DNA of 64,000 nucleotides, taken from contig CALRQP020000011.1 in the NCBI GenBank assembly GCA_943370355.1, positions 40,752 to 104,751 of the forward strand, read 5' to 3'. A model generated the notes under the pieces. The model ran no database searches. It was not told the origin of the DNA and saw nothing but the letters and a program-made list of their open reading frames with translations. The DNA comes from JADCGM01 sp943370355. Lineage in GTDB: Bacteria > Pseudomonadota > Alphaproteobacteria > Sphingomonadales > Sphingomonadaceae. Made by a program: the position numbers and the translations under genes. Each line of letters starts with the position of its first letter. Position 1 is the stretch's first letter. Positions 53,509 through 61,369 of this stretch are shown here, piece by piece.

Positions 53509-53673
53509 ATGGCCAGCGCACATTTCGAATCGCTCAATGCCAAGCATAATTCGCTCGAGCACGCGATCTCCGCCGAACTGCAGCGCCCCATGCCCGACTC
53601 GATCCACCTCGCCCAGCTCAAGAAGGAAAAGCTGCGGCTGAAGGAAGAAATGGCGCGCGAACGCGTCCACTGA
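53509..53673 (+). CDS. Second DUF465-type small coiled-coil protein, 54 aa
   Basis: ATG 53509, with GAAGGGAG about ten bases upstream, encodes 54 residues: MASAHFESLNAKHNSLEHAI, then LAQLKKEKLRLKEEMARERVH. The LKKEKLRLKEE core matches the divergent neighbour LKKRKLRLKDE, so the two are paralogues. The 287-bp gap 53222-53508 between them has no further gene that I can support. It faces the dksA 3' end (38 bp). Confidence 0.8.
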   Translation: MASAHFESLNAKHNSLEHAISAELQRPMPDSIHLAQLKKEKLRLKEEMARERVH

Positions 53674-53711
53674 CCTGAGCTGCGCTCCCCGGCGACGGGG
53701 AGCGCCGAAGG

Positions 53712-54203
53712 TTACTCGTCCCGCGTGACCTTTTCGGCCCGCTCGTGGCGTTCCTGCGCTTCGAGCGTCATCGTCGCGATCGGCCGGGCCTCAAGCCGCT
53801 GCAGCGAGATCGGCTCGCCGGTCACTTCGCAATAGCCATATTCGCCCTCTTCGATGCGGCGCAGCGCGGCGTCGATCTTCGAGATGAGCTTGCGCTGGCG
53901 GTCACGGGTGCGAAGTTCAATCGACCAGTCGGTTTCCGATGAAGCGCGGTCGGTGACGTCGGGTTCGCGCAGTGATTCGGTCTGGAGCGTCTGCAGCGTT
54001 TCCTTGGCCTCGCGCAGGATTTCGTCCTTCCAGGCCAGCAGCTTGCGGCGGAAGAATGCCAGCTGGCGCGGGTTCATAAACTCTTCGTCCGGCGACGGAC
54101 GATAATCGCCCGGAAGTTCGACGGATTCGACGATCGAAACGGCGGCGTCGCTGTCGTCGCGGTCCAGAACCGCAGCGCCGACGCCCCCCACTGCATCCGA
54201 CAT
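53712..54203 (-). CDS. dksA: RNA polymerase-binding transcription factor DksA
   Basis: A 163-aa regulator that enters the RNA polymerase secondary channel and acts with ppGpp. The coiled coil has FFRRKLLAWKDEILREAKETLQTLQ, and the tip region DVTDRASSETDWSIELRTRDRQRKLI contains the key Asp/Ala of the DxxDxA tip. The zinc finger EYGYCEVTGEPISLQRLEARPIA keeps only one of four cysteines, usual for alphaproteobacterial DksA. ATG 54203 has GGGAG seven bases upstream; a promoter is at 54276-54304. The longer frame to 54380 is not used. Confidence 0.94.
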   Translation of the reverse strand: MSDAVGGVGAAVLDRDDSDAAVSIVESVELPGDYRPSPDEEFMNPRQLAFFRRKLLAWKDEILREAKETLQTLQTESLREPDVTDRASSETDWSIELRTRDRQRKLISKIDAALRRIEEGEYGYCEVTGEPISLQRLEARPIATMTLEAQERHERAEKVTRDE

Positions 54204-54275
54204 ATCCAACTCCCTGCTACGCAAGGCCGTCCCGCGCCGGTTCCCCGTACTCGCAGGCGACCTCCCCCGCGCGGG

Positions 54276-54304
54276 CCTATACTGACACTGTTGAGGGCCG
54301 ACAA
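54276..54304 (-). promoter_or_regulatory. Predicted promoter of dksA
   Basis: Minus strand: -35 TTGTCG (54304-54299), a 17-base spacer and -10 TATAGG (54281-54276), about 72 bp before the start codon. Confidence 0.6.
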
Positions 54305-54369
54305 GCGGCTGTACGGCAGGCCGAGTGGATTCGTTGCGCACCGTCCCTGCGACCGTTATGCCCTGCGCA

Positions 54370-55236
54370 ATGAAGCGCACACATCTGCCCCTGAACGCGC
54401 TCCGGGTGTTCGACGCAGCCGCGCGTCATTTGTCCTTCACCAAGGCGGCTGACGAGCTGGCGGTGACGCCCGCTGCGGTCGGGCAGCAGATCCGGGCACT
54501 GGAAGATGTGCTCGGCGTCGTGCTGTTCCGCCGGATGACTCGAAACCTCGAATTGACTCCCGAAGCCGAGCGCGCGCTGCCGGCGCTGCGGGCCGGATTC
54601 CTGCAGTTCGAGGAAGCCGTGCGCGTCATGCAGGAAGGGCAGGGGTCGAAGACTCTCACCGTGGCGGCCCCACGCGATTTCACAGCGAAGTGGCTCGCGC
54701 CGCGGCTCGCGGCTTACGGGGCGGGCAAACCCGACCAGCGATTTGTGCTCGTCTCGGCGGACGGTGCGGTCGACTTCAGCCAGGCCAATCTCGATGTCGC
54801 GGTCGTCTATGGCGCGATGCCGGTCGAGGAGGATCAGGGACTGTCGGGCCGGCGCCTTACGGGCGACATGATGGTCATTGTTGGCGCGGCGGGCACACGC
54901 GGCCGGGTCGGCAGTGCCGCGGATTTGCGCGACGTCCCGCTGATCCACCATCCGGGAAGCGACTGGGAGGCGTGGTTCGCGGCCCGGCAGACGACGCATC
55001 CGCAGGCGGCAGCCGGACTGACCGTGGGCGACGCGGGGCTGGCGCTCGATTCGGCCGCGGCGGGCTATGGCGTCGCGCGGGTGCCGGAAGCGCTCGCCGC
55101 GGCCGACATCGCCTCGGGACGTATCGAGTCACTGCTTGACCCGGAAGCCAGCGATGCCGGCTATTGGCTCGTCGCGCCCGCGCCGCAGTGGCGGCAGGCC
55201 AAGGTCAAGGCGCTGGTGGAGTTTCTGGCGGCGTAG
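54370..55236 (+). CDS. LysR family transcriptional regulator, GcvA-like
   Basis: A 288-aa regulator. The N-terminal helix-turn-helix LNALRVFDAAARHLSFTKAADELAVTPAAVGQQIRALED is clearly of the GcvA/LysR subgroup, followed by a substrate-binding domain. ATG 54370 (MKRTHLPLN) is chosen; the open frame reaches 54325. It is divergent from dksA. GcvA controls glycine cleavage or beta-lactamase genes in other bacteria; no such target is next to it here, so its regulon is unknown. Confidence 0.9.
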   Translation: MKRTHLPLNALRVFDAAARHLSFTKAADELAVTPAAVGQQIRALEDVLGVVLFRRMTRNLELTPEAERALPALRAGFLQFEEAVRVMQEGQGSKTLTVAAPRDFTAKWLAPRLAAYGAGKPDQRFVLVSADGAVDFSQANLDVAVVYGAMPVEEDQGLSGRRLTGDMMVIVGAAGTRGRVGSAADLRDVPLIHHPGSDWEAWFAARQTTHPQAAAGLTVGDAGLALDSAAAGYGVARVPEALAAADIASGRIESLLDPEASDAGYWLVAPAPQWRQAKVKALVEFLAA

Positions 55237-55247
55237 CGCCCAGTGAT

Positions 55248-55356
55248 CCCTCCCCCGCCGGCGGGGGAGGGCTGGGGTGGGGCTGCCCGTGAAATTGGCG
55301 CGGTCGTGCCGGGCTGAGGCCACCCCACCCTTACCCTCCCGTGCAAGCAGGGGAGG
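55248..55356. repeat. Composite palindromic intergenic element
   Basis: A perfect 24-bp palindrome (55248-55271, CCCTCCCCCGCC then its complement) is followed by an inner inverted repeat TGGGGTGG (55273-55280)/CCACCCCA (55320-55327) and a second hairpin CCTCCC/GGGGAGG (about 55335-55356). This is the typical look of the CCTCCC-GGGAGG REP-like intergenic elements of sphingomonads. It lies between the convergent LysR and parE genes and may also stop transcription. Confidence 0.75.
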
Positions 55357-55361
55357 AGAAA

Positions 55362-57341
55362 TCAGGCGTCGATTTCTTCCGCCTCGATCGTCTTGGCATT
55401 AGCCTGAATGAACGCAAAGCGGTGTTCCGGGTTGCGGCCCATCAGCCGGTCGACAAGGTCGGTGACGAGCGCGCGGTCCTCATATTCGGGCGGCAGCGTC
55501 ACGCGGATCAGCGTGCGCTTGGCGGGGTCCATCGTGGTTTCGCGCAGCTGCTGCGGGGCCATTTCGCCGAGGCCCTTGAAGCGGCCGACCTCGATCTTGC
55601 CCTTGCCGCGGAACAGCGTGCGTTCGAGTTCCGCGCGGTGCGCGTCGTCGCGGGCATAGGCAACGGTGCCGCCTTGGGCGAGCCGGTAGAGCGGCGGCTG
55701 GGCGATGAACAGTCGGCCGTCGCGGACGAGGCCGGGCATCTCCTGGAAGAAGAAGGTCATCAGCAGTGTCGCGATATGTGCGCCGTCGACATCGGCGTCG
55801 GTCATGATGACGATCCGCTCGTAGCGCAGCGTCGCGGGATTGTAGCGGTCGCGCACCCCGCAGCCGAGCGCGAGGATCAGATCGGCGATTTCGAGATTGG
55901 CGCCGATCTTCTGCGCATTGGCGCTGGCGACATTGAGGATCTTGCCGCGGATCGGCAGTACCGCCTGAGTCTTGCGGTCGCGCGCCTGCTTGGCCGAGCC
56001 GCCCGCCGAGTCGCCTTCGACGATGAAGAGTTCGGTGCCCGTCGAATCGTCGTTGGCGCAGTCGGTGAGCTTGCCGGGCAGGCGGAGGTTGCGCTTCGAG
56101 GTCGCAGTCTTGCGCTTGACCTCTTTCTCGGCGCGGCGGCGCAGCCGTTCGTCGAGACGTTCGAGCACGAAGCCGAGCAGCGCGCGGCCACGGGTCTGGT
56201 CGTCGGACAGGAAATGGTCGAACCGATCCTTGACCGCCGCCTCAACGAGACGCGCCGCCTCGGGCGAGGTCAACCGGTCCTTGGTCTGCGACTGGAATTG
56301 CGGCTCGCGGATGAACACCGATAGCATGACTTCGGCACCGTTGAGTACATCGTCGGCGGTGACTTCGGTCACCTTCTTGGCCTGACCGACGAGGCCGGCG
56401 AAGCCCTTGATGCCCTTGCTGAGTGCGGCGCGGAGGCCAGCCTCATGCGTGCCGCCATCGGGGGTCGGGATCGTGTTGCAATAGTAGCTGAAGGCGCCCT
56501 CGCCGTAGAGCGGCCAAGCGACGGCCCATTCGACCGAGCCTTGTGCATCGGGGAAGTCGGCGCGGCCGGCGAAGAAGCTGGAGGTTGCGCATTCGCGGTC
56601 GGCGATCTGCTCTTTCAGGTGATCGGCCAGGCCGCCGGGGAACTGGAAGGTCGCGACGGCGGGCGTGTCGTCGGTGATGAGTTCCGGGGCGCAGCGCCAG
56701 CGGATTTCGACGCCGCGGAACAGATAGGCCTTGGAGCGGGCGAGGCGGTAGAGGCGGGCGGGCTTGAACCCGGCGTCGGGACCGAAGATTTCGGCGTCAG
56801 GCAGAAAGCCGACAGTGGTGCCGCGGCGATTGGGGGCAGCACCCAGCTTCTCAAGCGGCGAGGTGGGCAGGCCGCGTGAGAAACTCTGCCGGTAGAGTTC
56901 GCGGTTGCGTGCGACCTCGACGACGAGCTCGGACGACAGCGCGTTGACGACGCTGACGCCGACGCCGTGCAGGCCGCCCGAGGTTGCATAAGCCTTGCCG
57001 GAGAATTTTCCGCCCGAATGCAGCATCGTCAGGATGACTTCGAGCGCCGACTTGTCTGGGAATTTCGGATGCGGATCGACGGGCATGCCGCGGCCATTGT
57101 CCGAAATTATCAGCTGCCCGTCGGCGGCAAGGCCGATCTCGATGCGATTGGCATGGCCGGCGACCGCTTCGTCCATAGCATTGTCGAGCACTTCGGCAGC
57201 GAGATGGTGCAGCGCGCGCTCGTCGGTGCCGCCGATATACATGCCGGGACGGCGGCGGACTGGTTCGAGCCCCTCCAGCACCTCGATATGCTCGGCATTA
57301 TAGTCGGAGGGCGTCGAGGACGATGCAAACAGATCGGACAT
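55362..57341 (-). CDS. parE: DNA topoisomerase IV subunit B
   Basis: A 659-aa subunit of the decatenating type IIA topoisomerase. Order: GHKL ATPase (EVLDNAMDEAVAGHA, DNGRGMPVDPH, GGLHGVGVSVVNALS), transducer, TOPRIM (FIVEGDSAGGSAKQARDRKTQAV-type EGDSAGG and DADVDGAHIATLL) and a C-terminal FKGLGEMAPQQLRETTM that separates ParE from GyrB (no insert). Start ATG 57341 lies very close to a predicted -10, so the mRNA may be nearly leaderless. GANTC sites flank the promoter. The 3' end faces the REP-like element. Confidence 0.96.
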   Translation of the reverse strand: MSDLFASSSTPSDYNAEHIEVLEGLEPVRRRPGMYIGGTDERALHHLAAEVLDNAMDEAVAGHANRIEIGLAADGQLIISDNGRGMPVDPHPKFPDKSALEVILTMLHSGGKFSGKAYATSGGLHGVGVSVVNALSSELVVEVARNRELYRQSFSRGLPTSPLEKLGAAPNRRGTTVGFLPDAEIFGPDAGFKPARLYRLARSKAYLFRGVEIRWRCAPELITDDTPAVATFQFPGGLADHLKEQIADRECATSSFFAGRADFPDAQGSVEWAVAWPLYGEGAFSYYCNTIPTPDGGTHEAGLRAALSKGIKGFAGLVGQAKKVTEVTADDVLNGAEVMLSVFIREPQFQSQTKDRLTSPEAARLVEAAVKDRFDHFLSDDQTRGRALLGFVLERLDERLRRRAEKEVKRKTATSKRNLRLPGKLTDCANDDSTGTELFIVEGDSAGGSAKQARDRKTQAVLPIRGKILNVASANAQKIGANLEIADLILALGCGVRDRYNPATLRYERIVIMTDADVDGAHIATLLMTFFFQEMPGLVRDGRLFIAQPPLYRLAQGGTVAYARDDAHRAELERTLFRGKGKIEVGRFKGLGEMAPQQLRETTMDPAKRTLIRVTLPPEYEDRALVTDLVDRLMGRNPEHRFAFIQANAKTIEAEEIDA

Positions 57342-57349
57342 GGCACGAG

Positions 57350-57378
57350 TCTATAGGAGGCAGCGGAGATTCGCGCAA
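57350..57378 (-). promoter_or_regulatory. Predicted parE promoter flanked by GANTC sites
   Basis: Minus strand: -35 TTGCGC (57378-57373), 17-base spacer, -10 TATAGA (57355-57350). Start would fall near 57343, almost on the ATG. GANTC sites occur at 57347-57351 (overlapping the -10) and 57368-57372 (in the spacer next to the -35). Confidence 0.5.
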
Positions 57379-57457
57379 AGGGGCGGAACGGAGGGTGAAC
57401 TGGAGTTGGATATAACCGCATACGCACTGCAATACGCCGGAATGTGCCTGATCGGAT

Positions 57458-57482
57458 AAAGTGAAGCTCAGTTCACTTTTTT
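57458..57482 (+). terminator. Terminator-like hairpin upstream of the candidate sRNA
   Basis: AAAGTGAA (57458-57465) and TTCACTTT (57472-57479) form an 8-bp stem with loop GCTCAG, followed by further T to 57482. No plus-strand gene precedes it. It could end an antisense or spurious transcript from within parE. Confidence 0.45.
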
Positions 57483-57494
57483 GCATTGCAATAT

Positions 57495-57591
57495 GTTTGC
57501 CGCAGTGCACAAATGTGCGTGCCAATCATGGCGATCCTCCCCAAGGATTTAACTGAGGGGCCGGTCTCGAGAGAGATCGGCCCCTTTCTTT
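57495..57591 (+). ncRNA. Candidate small RNA ending at a strong terminator
   Basis: In the 429-bp gap between parE and the porin gene, no protein gene precedes a strong plus-strand terminator, so an RNA must end there if it is used. The stretch can form a GCAC/GTGC hairpin and ATCCT-CCCCA-AGGAT (57534-57548), exposing a CCTCCCC anti-Shine-Dalgarno run like those of several alphaproteobacterial sRNAs. I found no convincing promoter, so the 5' end is a guess. The rest of the gap, to 57770, holds a TTTCGCG/CGCGAAA hairpin (57630-57647) and a TTCG-loop hairpin before the porin gene. Confidence 0.4.
57557..57591 (+). terminator. Rho-independent terminator
   Basis: GGGGCCGGTCTC (57557-57568) pairs with GAGATCGGCCCC (57573-57584) over 12 bp with one G-T pair and loop GAGA, then TTTCTTT follows. 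It is directional (plus strand). Confidence 0.75.
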
Positions 57592-57770
57592 ATGCGCTGC
57601 TGATCTGTTGCAGACGCGCAACGCCTTTCGCGCTAACGCGAAACTGTCTAAATATATTGTTGTGCGTTGCAGCAAGGCGGGTAGTGTTGCGTTTGGAACT
57701 TCGGTTCCCAATAAGGGGGAGACCCCGACCCCGAGCGAGCGGCGACCAACGCTGATAAGAAAGGGGTACC

Positions 57771-58499
57771 ATGAACGGTTTCACCAAGCGCACGATTGCG
57801 GCGCTGGCATTTTGCGCGGCAGCCGGCACGAGCGGGGTGGCCTTCGCCGAAGACGCGCCCGCAAGCGACTTCACCATTTCGGGATCCGCCTCGATCGTTT
57901 CGGAATATCGGTTCCGTGGCGTGTCGCTGTCGGACAAGGATCCTGCTGCTCAGGCCGGCATCGGCGTCAGCCATTCCTCGGGCTTTTACATCGGGGCCTG
58001 GGGTTCGAACCTCGCTGGTTTCGGTACCTTCGGCGGCTCCAACCTTGAACTCGACTTGTTCGGGGGCTGGAAGGGCAAGGTCGGCGGTGTCGATCTCGAC
58101 GTTGGCCTTTTGAACTACCAATATCCTGGCACGGCCAACACGGACTATTTCGAGGCTTATGGCTCGGTGTCGCATGCCTTCGGTCCGCTGACCGGCAAGC
58201 TCGGCATCTACTATGCCTTCGATAACAAGGCGCTCGCGAGCGACAATACCTATGTCTACACCGATTGGGCTGCCGGGATCCCCGACACCCCGGTCACGCT
58301 AAAGGCCCACGCGGGTTACACCGACGGTACGTTCGCCTTGGGCGAAAATAACCTGTGGGATTATTCGATTGGTGCTGACTTTACCCATAAGGCTTTGACG
58401 TTCAACGTGTCGCTGGTCGGCACTGACGTTAAGAAAGCCAATCCGCTGAAGCCGATCGCGGATTCGCAGATCATTTTCGGCATCACTGCGGCCTTCTGA
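57771..58499 (+). CDS. TorF family outer-membrane porin
   Basis: A 242-aa outer-membrane beta-barrel of the Gcw_chp/TIGR02001 type. A signal peptide (to AFA near residue 26) is followed by FTISGSASIVSEYRFRGVSLSDKDPAAQ, the family's N-terminal signature, alternating aromatic beta-strands and a terminal phenylalanine (FGITAAF) for BAM recognition. AAAGGGG precedes ATG 57771. It often sits beside P-II/ammonium transport genes in sphingomonads, but none are here. A GC hairpin follows. Confidence 0.9.
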   Translation: MNGFTKRTIAALAFCAAAGTSGVAFAEDAPASDFTISGSASIVSEYRFRGVSLSDKDPAAQAGIGVSHSSGFYIGAWGSNLAGFGTFGGSNLELDLFGGWKGKVGGVDLDVGLLNYQYPGTANTDYFEAYGSVSHAFGPLTGKLGIYYAFDNKALASDNTYVYTDWAAGIPDTPVTLKAHAGYTDGTFALGENNLWDYSIGADFTHKALTFNVSLVGTDVKKANPLKPIADSQIIFGITAAF

Positions 58500-58506
58500 G
58501 CGAGCG

Positions 58507-58534
58507 GAGGGGCCGGCCGGTTGGCCGGTCCCTC
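58507..58534. terminator. Strong GC hairpin after the porin gene
   Basis: GAGGGGCCGGCC and GGCCGGTCCCTC form a 12-bp stem around GGTT, between the convergent porin and GNAT genes. It has no T-run on either side, so termination is likely but not certain; it may protect the porin mRNA. Confidence 0.5.
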
Positions 58535-59051
58535 ACGCTGCCTGTCGTGCGGCGGTTGTTGCTGGGCCGAGCTCGCCCTTCTTGGGCAAGCTTGCGCCCG
58601 GCTTCAGCCGTGCCAGCAGCCGGTGCCGGTCGACCGGGCCGGGGACCGCCCAACCGGCCGTGGCATCGGCGTTGAAGCCGAACTTCCCATAATATTCGAC
58701 ATCGCCGATCAGCAGCATCGGCGGCGCGCCGGTCGCATCGGCGACGGCGAGTGATTTGTGCATGAGCTGCTTGCCGACACCGCTACGCTGCAGATCGGGC
58801 GCAACAGCGACCGGGCCGAGCAGGATCAGCGGGGTGACGCCCTCGGCGCTGCGCAGTTCGATCGGCCAGCACTGGATCGATCCAATCAGTCCGCCGTCGT
58901 CGTTATGTGCGACGAAGGTGAGGTCACGGATCGGGGCCATGCCTGCACGCAGCCGATAGGCAGTGCGGGTCTTGCGATCCGCGCCAAAGGCCGAATCGAG
59001 CAGGTCTTCGATGGCGGCATGATCCGCCGCGCCGGGGTGGTGAATGTGCAT
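58533..59051 (-). CDS. GNAT family N-acetyltransferase
   Basis: A 172-aa acetyltransferase with GPVAVAPDLQRSGVGKQLMHKSL, the acetyl-CoA binding QxxGxG/A motif A, and a GDVEYYGKFGF C-terminal beta-bulge typical of the YhbS subgroup. It uses acetyl-CoA to acetylate a small molecule or protein; the target is unknown. Its last bases overlap the hairpin after the porin gene. No cotranscribed neighbour is obvious, since the GST gene is divergent. Confidence 0.88.
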   Translation of the reverse strand: MHIHHPGAADHAAIEDLLDSAFGADRKTRTAYRLRAGMAPIRDLTFVAHNDDGGLIGSIQCWPIELRSAEGVTPLILLGPVAVAPDLQRSGVGKQLMHKSLAVADATGAPPMLLIGDVEYYGKFGFNADATAGWAVPGPVDRHRLLARLKPGASLPKKGELGPATTAARQAA

Positions 59052-59236
59052 GTGAAGGTCCGTGAAAAGAGTTGGGGTCAGCCGTCGGGCCGCGCGCGGG
59101 CGCGGCGGATCAGATTCGTCGGCTTTCTCGCACTCTGGGGTTCATGCCCGGTTCCTTCACGTTCGCGGCGCGCCTAGCAGGAAGTGCGCGTCCATGCAAA
59201 ACATGCCGTGCAGGCTTCGGTTGCAGGGGGATATCG

Positions 59237-59869
59237 GTGAGGCTTTACGACATGACGAAGGCGCCGAACCCGCGCCGCGTCCGCATCTTCCTCGCGGAGA
59301 AGGGAATCGCGATCGACAAGGTGGAAGTCGATATCGCGGGGGGCGGCAATCTGACCCCCGATTATCTGGCAATGAACCCGCGCGGCGTCGTGCCGACGCT
59401 GCTGCTCGACGATGGCAGCATCCTAGACGAGTCGGTCGCGATCTGCCGCTATTTCGAGATGCTCCAGCCGGAGCCCAATCTGTTGGGCCGCGACGCGCTC
59501 GAATCGGCGCAGATCGAATCCTGGCAGCGGCGGATGGAGTTCGACGGGTTGCTCGCGGTGGCCTCGACCTTTCGCAATGAAGCCGAGCCGTTCCTGAACC
59601 GCAGCATGCCCGGCGCCGTGCCGGGACTTCCGGCGATTCCCGCGCTGGCCGAGCGGGGCCGCGTGCTAACCGCGCATTTTTTCGAGATGTTGAATGCGCG
59701 GCTTGGGCAAAGCGAGTTCGTCGCGGGGGATCGCTACACGATCGCCGACATCAGCGCGCTGGTCGCAGTCGACTTCGCCAAATGGATCCGGATGCGCGTG
59801 CCGGAGGCGCACGCTCATACGAAACGCTGGTATGAAGCGGTCAGCGCAAGGCCAAGCGCCCGTGCGTGA
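59237..59869 (+). CDS. Glutathione S-transferase family protein
   Basis: A 210-aa protein. The N-terminal thioredoxin-like half includes VRLYDMTKAPNPRRVRIFL and NPRGVVPTLLLDDGSILDESVAICRYF, with the conserved Pro of the G-site and ES pair; the C-terminal all-helical half has YTIADISALVAVDFAKW (N-capping box). GTG 59237 has AGGGGG seven bases upstream; the longer frame to 59072 runs through poor sequence. The Asn/Ser catalytic residue is unclear. It may detoxify or isomerise an unknown compound. Confidence 0.9.
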   Translation: MRLYDMTKAPNPRRVRIFLAEKGIAIDKVEVDIAGGGNLTPDYLAMNPRGVVPTLLLDDGSILDESVAICRYFEMLQPEPNLLGRDALESAQIESWQRRMEFDGLLAVASTFRNEAEPFLNRSMPGAVPGLPAIPALAERGRVLTAHFFEMLNARLGQSEFVAGDRYTIADISALVAVDFAKWIRMRVPEAHAHTKRWYEAVSARPSARA

Positions 59870-59908
59870 TAGCAAGTTGCGCCCCAGTGCTGGGGCAAAC
59901 CTGCGAGT

Positions 59909-61291
59909 CTAGCGCGATCGAAGGCTGCGCAACGCCTGATCCGCAGCGGCGACCGTTCTCGCCACGTCGCGCTCAGTGGTATTCCAGCCGCAGACGCTGA
60001 TTCGCATGACGCGCTCGCCGTTCCAACTGCCGCCGCTAACAAAAGCTTCGCCGCTGGCGTTGATCGCGGCGATGACAGCATCGCTGATATTTGTGCCGTC
60101 GTTCGCATCGAAGCGGATGAGACCTTGGTTCATCGTCGGCCGGGCTATGCCGATGGCGCCTTCGAAGGTCGAAATACCGTCGTAAATGGCCGCGGCATGG
60201 TCGCAGCAACGATCGATCATCGCAGCAAGGCCGTCGCGTCCCAATTCCATAAGCGCAGCCAACGCCGGCAGCGCGCGGGCCCGGCGCGACCATTCGGGCG
60301 TGAAATCCATCGGATCGCGCACCGGACCGCCAGTTGTCAGATAGTCCGCCGTCATTCGCAGGGCCGCGCTATGGGCGTCCGAATGCCGCGTGATCGCCAT
60401 GCCGCAGTCATAAGGCGTGTTGAGCCACTTATGTCCGTCGGTCGCCCAACTGTCCGCAAGCTTTACGCCGGCCACCAGCGACGCGAATCGCGGACTCGCT
60501 CGGGCCCACAGGCCGAACGCACCATCGACGTGCACCCAGGCTCCTGCTTTCTGCGCGATAGGGCACAGGCGGTGGAAGTCATCGCAGGCTCCGATGCTGA
60601 GATCGCCGGCGTTCAGGATGAGGATCGTCGGCGTGGAGGCTGTCTCGCCAAGCGCCGCGCGGAGCTCGGCTTCACCCACTTTGCCCGGCTTGTTACCAGC
60701 CAACGGGACGATGCAGGCGGTACCCAATCCGAGCAAACGCAGCGCACGTGTCACGGAGGAATGATACTGCGCGTTTGCGAGCACGCGGATGCGGGGTGCC
60801 CCCTGCAGGCCCTGCGTCTCGACGTCCCAGCCGGCGCGCGCCAGCACGGCATGACGCGCGGCCGCGAGCGCGGTCGTGTGCGCCATCTGGCAGCCTGTCA
60901 CAAACGCGTAGCTTGCGTCGATCGGCAGGTGCAGTGCTTCGAGAAGGAAGCGGCCAGCCACCTCTTCGAGCACTGCGCCTGCTGGGCTGGTGGACGCGAG
61001 GACGGCATTCTGGTCCCAAGCCGAACACATGATATCCGTTGCGAGCGCTGCCGGAAGCGCGCCGCCTTTCACCCAGGCGAAAAACCGTCCGCTCGCGTTC
61101 GCGGTCAGCCCGGGCTCGGCTGCCGCAGCAATGGCCCGGACGACGTCGCCCGAGGGCAGGCCCTGCTCGGGGAAGTGCGACGGTAGCGGTGCGCGCATCT
61201 CCGCAGGCGTCCCGCGCGACGCGACCGGCCGGCTGTCCAAAGAGGCAAGGTATCGGCGAGCTTCTGCGAAAGCGATGTCGAGCGTGTCCAT
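59909..61291 (-). CDS. PLP-dependent amino acid decarboxylase, group II (AADC-like)
   Basis: A 460-aa enzyme with the aromatic-L-amino-acid/glutamate decarboxylase fold. WATDGHKWLNTPYDCG holds the PLP lysine (about residue 300) and HVDGAFGLW replaces the usual HVDAA(Y/F) after the PLP-stacking His; SPAGAVLEE near residue 100 is conserved. The substrate may be tyrosine, tryptophan, aspartate or another; some relatives are aldolases or phenylacetaldehyde synthases. Stand-alone; the 3' end is 39 bp from the GST stop (convergent). Confidence 0.87.
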   Translation of the reverse strand: MDTLDIAFAEARRYLASLDSRPVASRGTPAEMRAPLPSHFPEQGLPSGDVVRAIAAAAEPGLTANASGRFFAWVKGGALPAALATDIMCSAWDQNAVLASTSPAGAVLEEVAGRFLLEALHLPIDASYAFVTGCQMAHTTALAAARHAVLARAGWDVETQGLQGAPRIRVLANAQYHSSVTRALRLLGLGTACIVPLAGNKPGKVGEAELRAALGETASTPTILILNAGDLSIGACDDFHRLCPIAQKAGAWVHVDGAFGLWARASPRFASLVAGVKLADSWATDGHKWLNTPYDCGMAITRHSDAHSAALRMTADYLTTGGPVRDPMDFTPEWSRRARALPALAALMELGRDGLAAMIDRCCDHAAAIYDGISTFEGAIGIARPTMNQGLIRFDANDGTNISDAVIAAINASGEAFVSGGSWNGERVMRISVCGWNTTERDVARTVAAADQALRSLRSR

Positions 61292-61369
61292 CAGCGCTCG
61301 CTAGCCAAGTAAACCAAAATGGTCGACCGGCGAAAATGCTGGCGTCCGGATTCCGCCGGTTGCTCGCGC

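Noticed and set aside
57486..57755. An 89-codon plus-strand frame before the porin gene
   Set aside because: It runs through a strong terminator hairpin and becomes Arg-rich at the end; it is better explained as non-coding.
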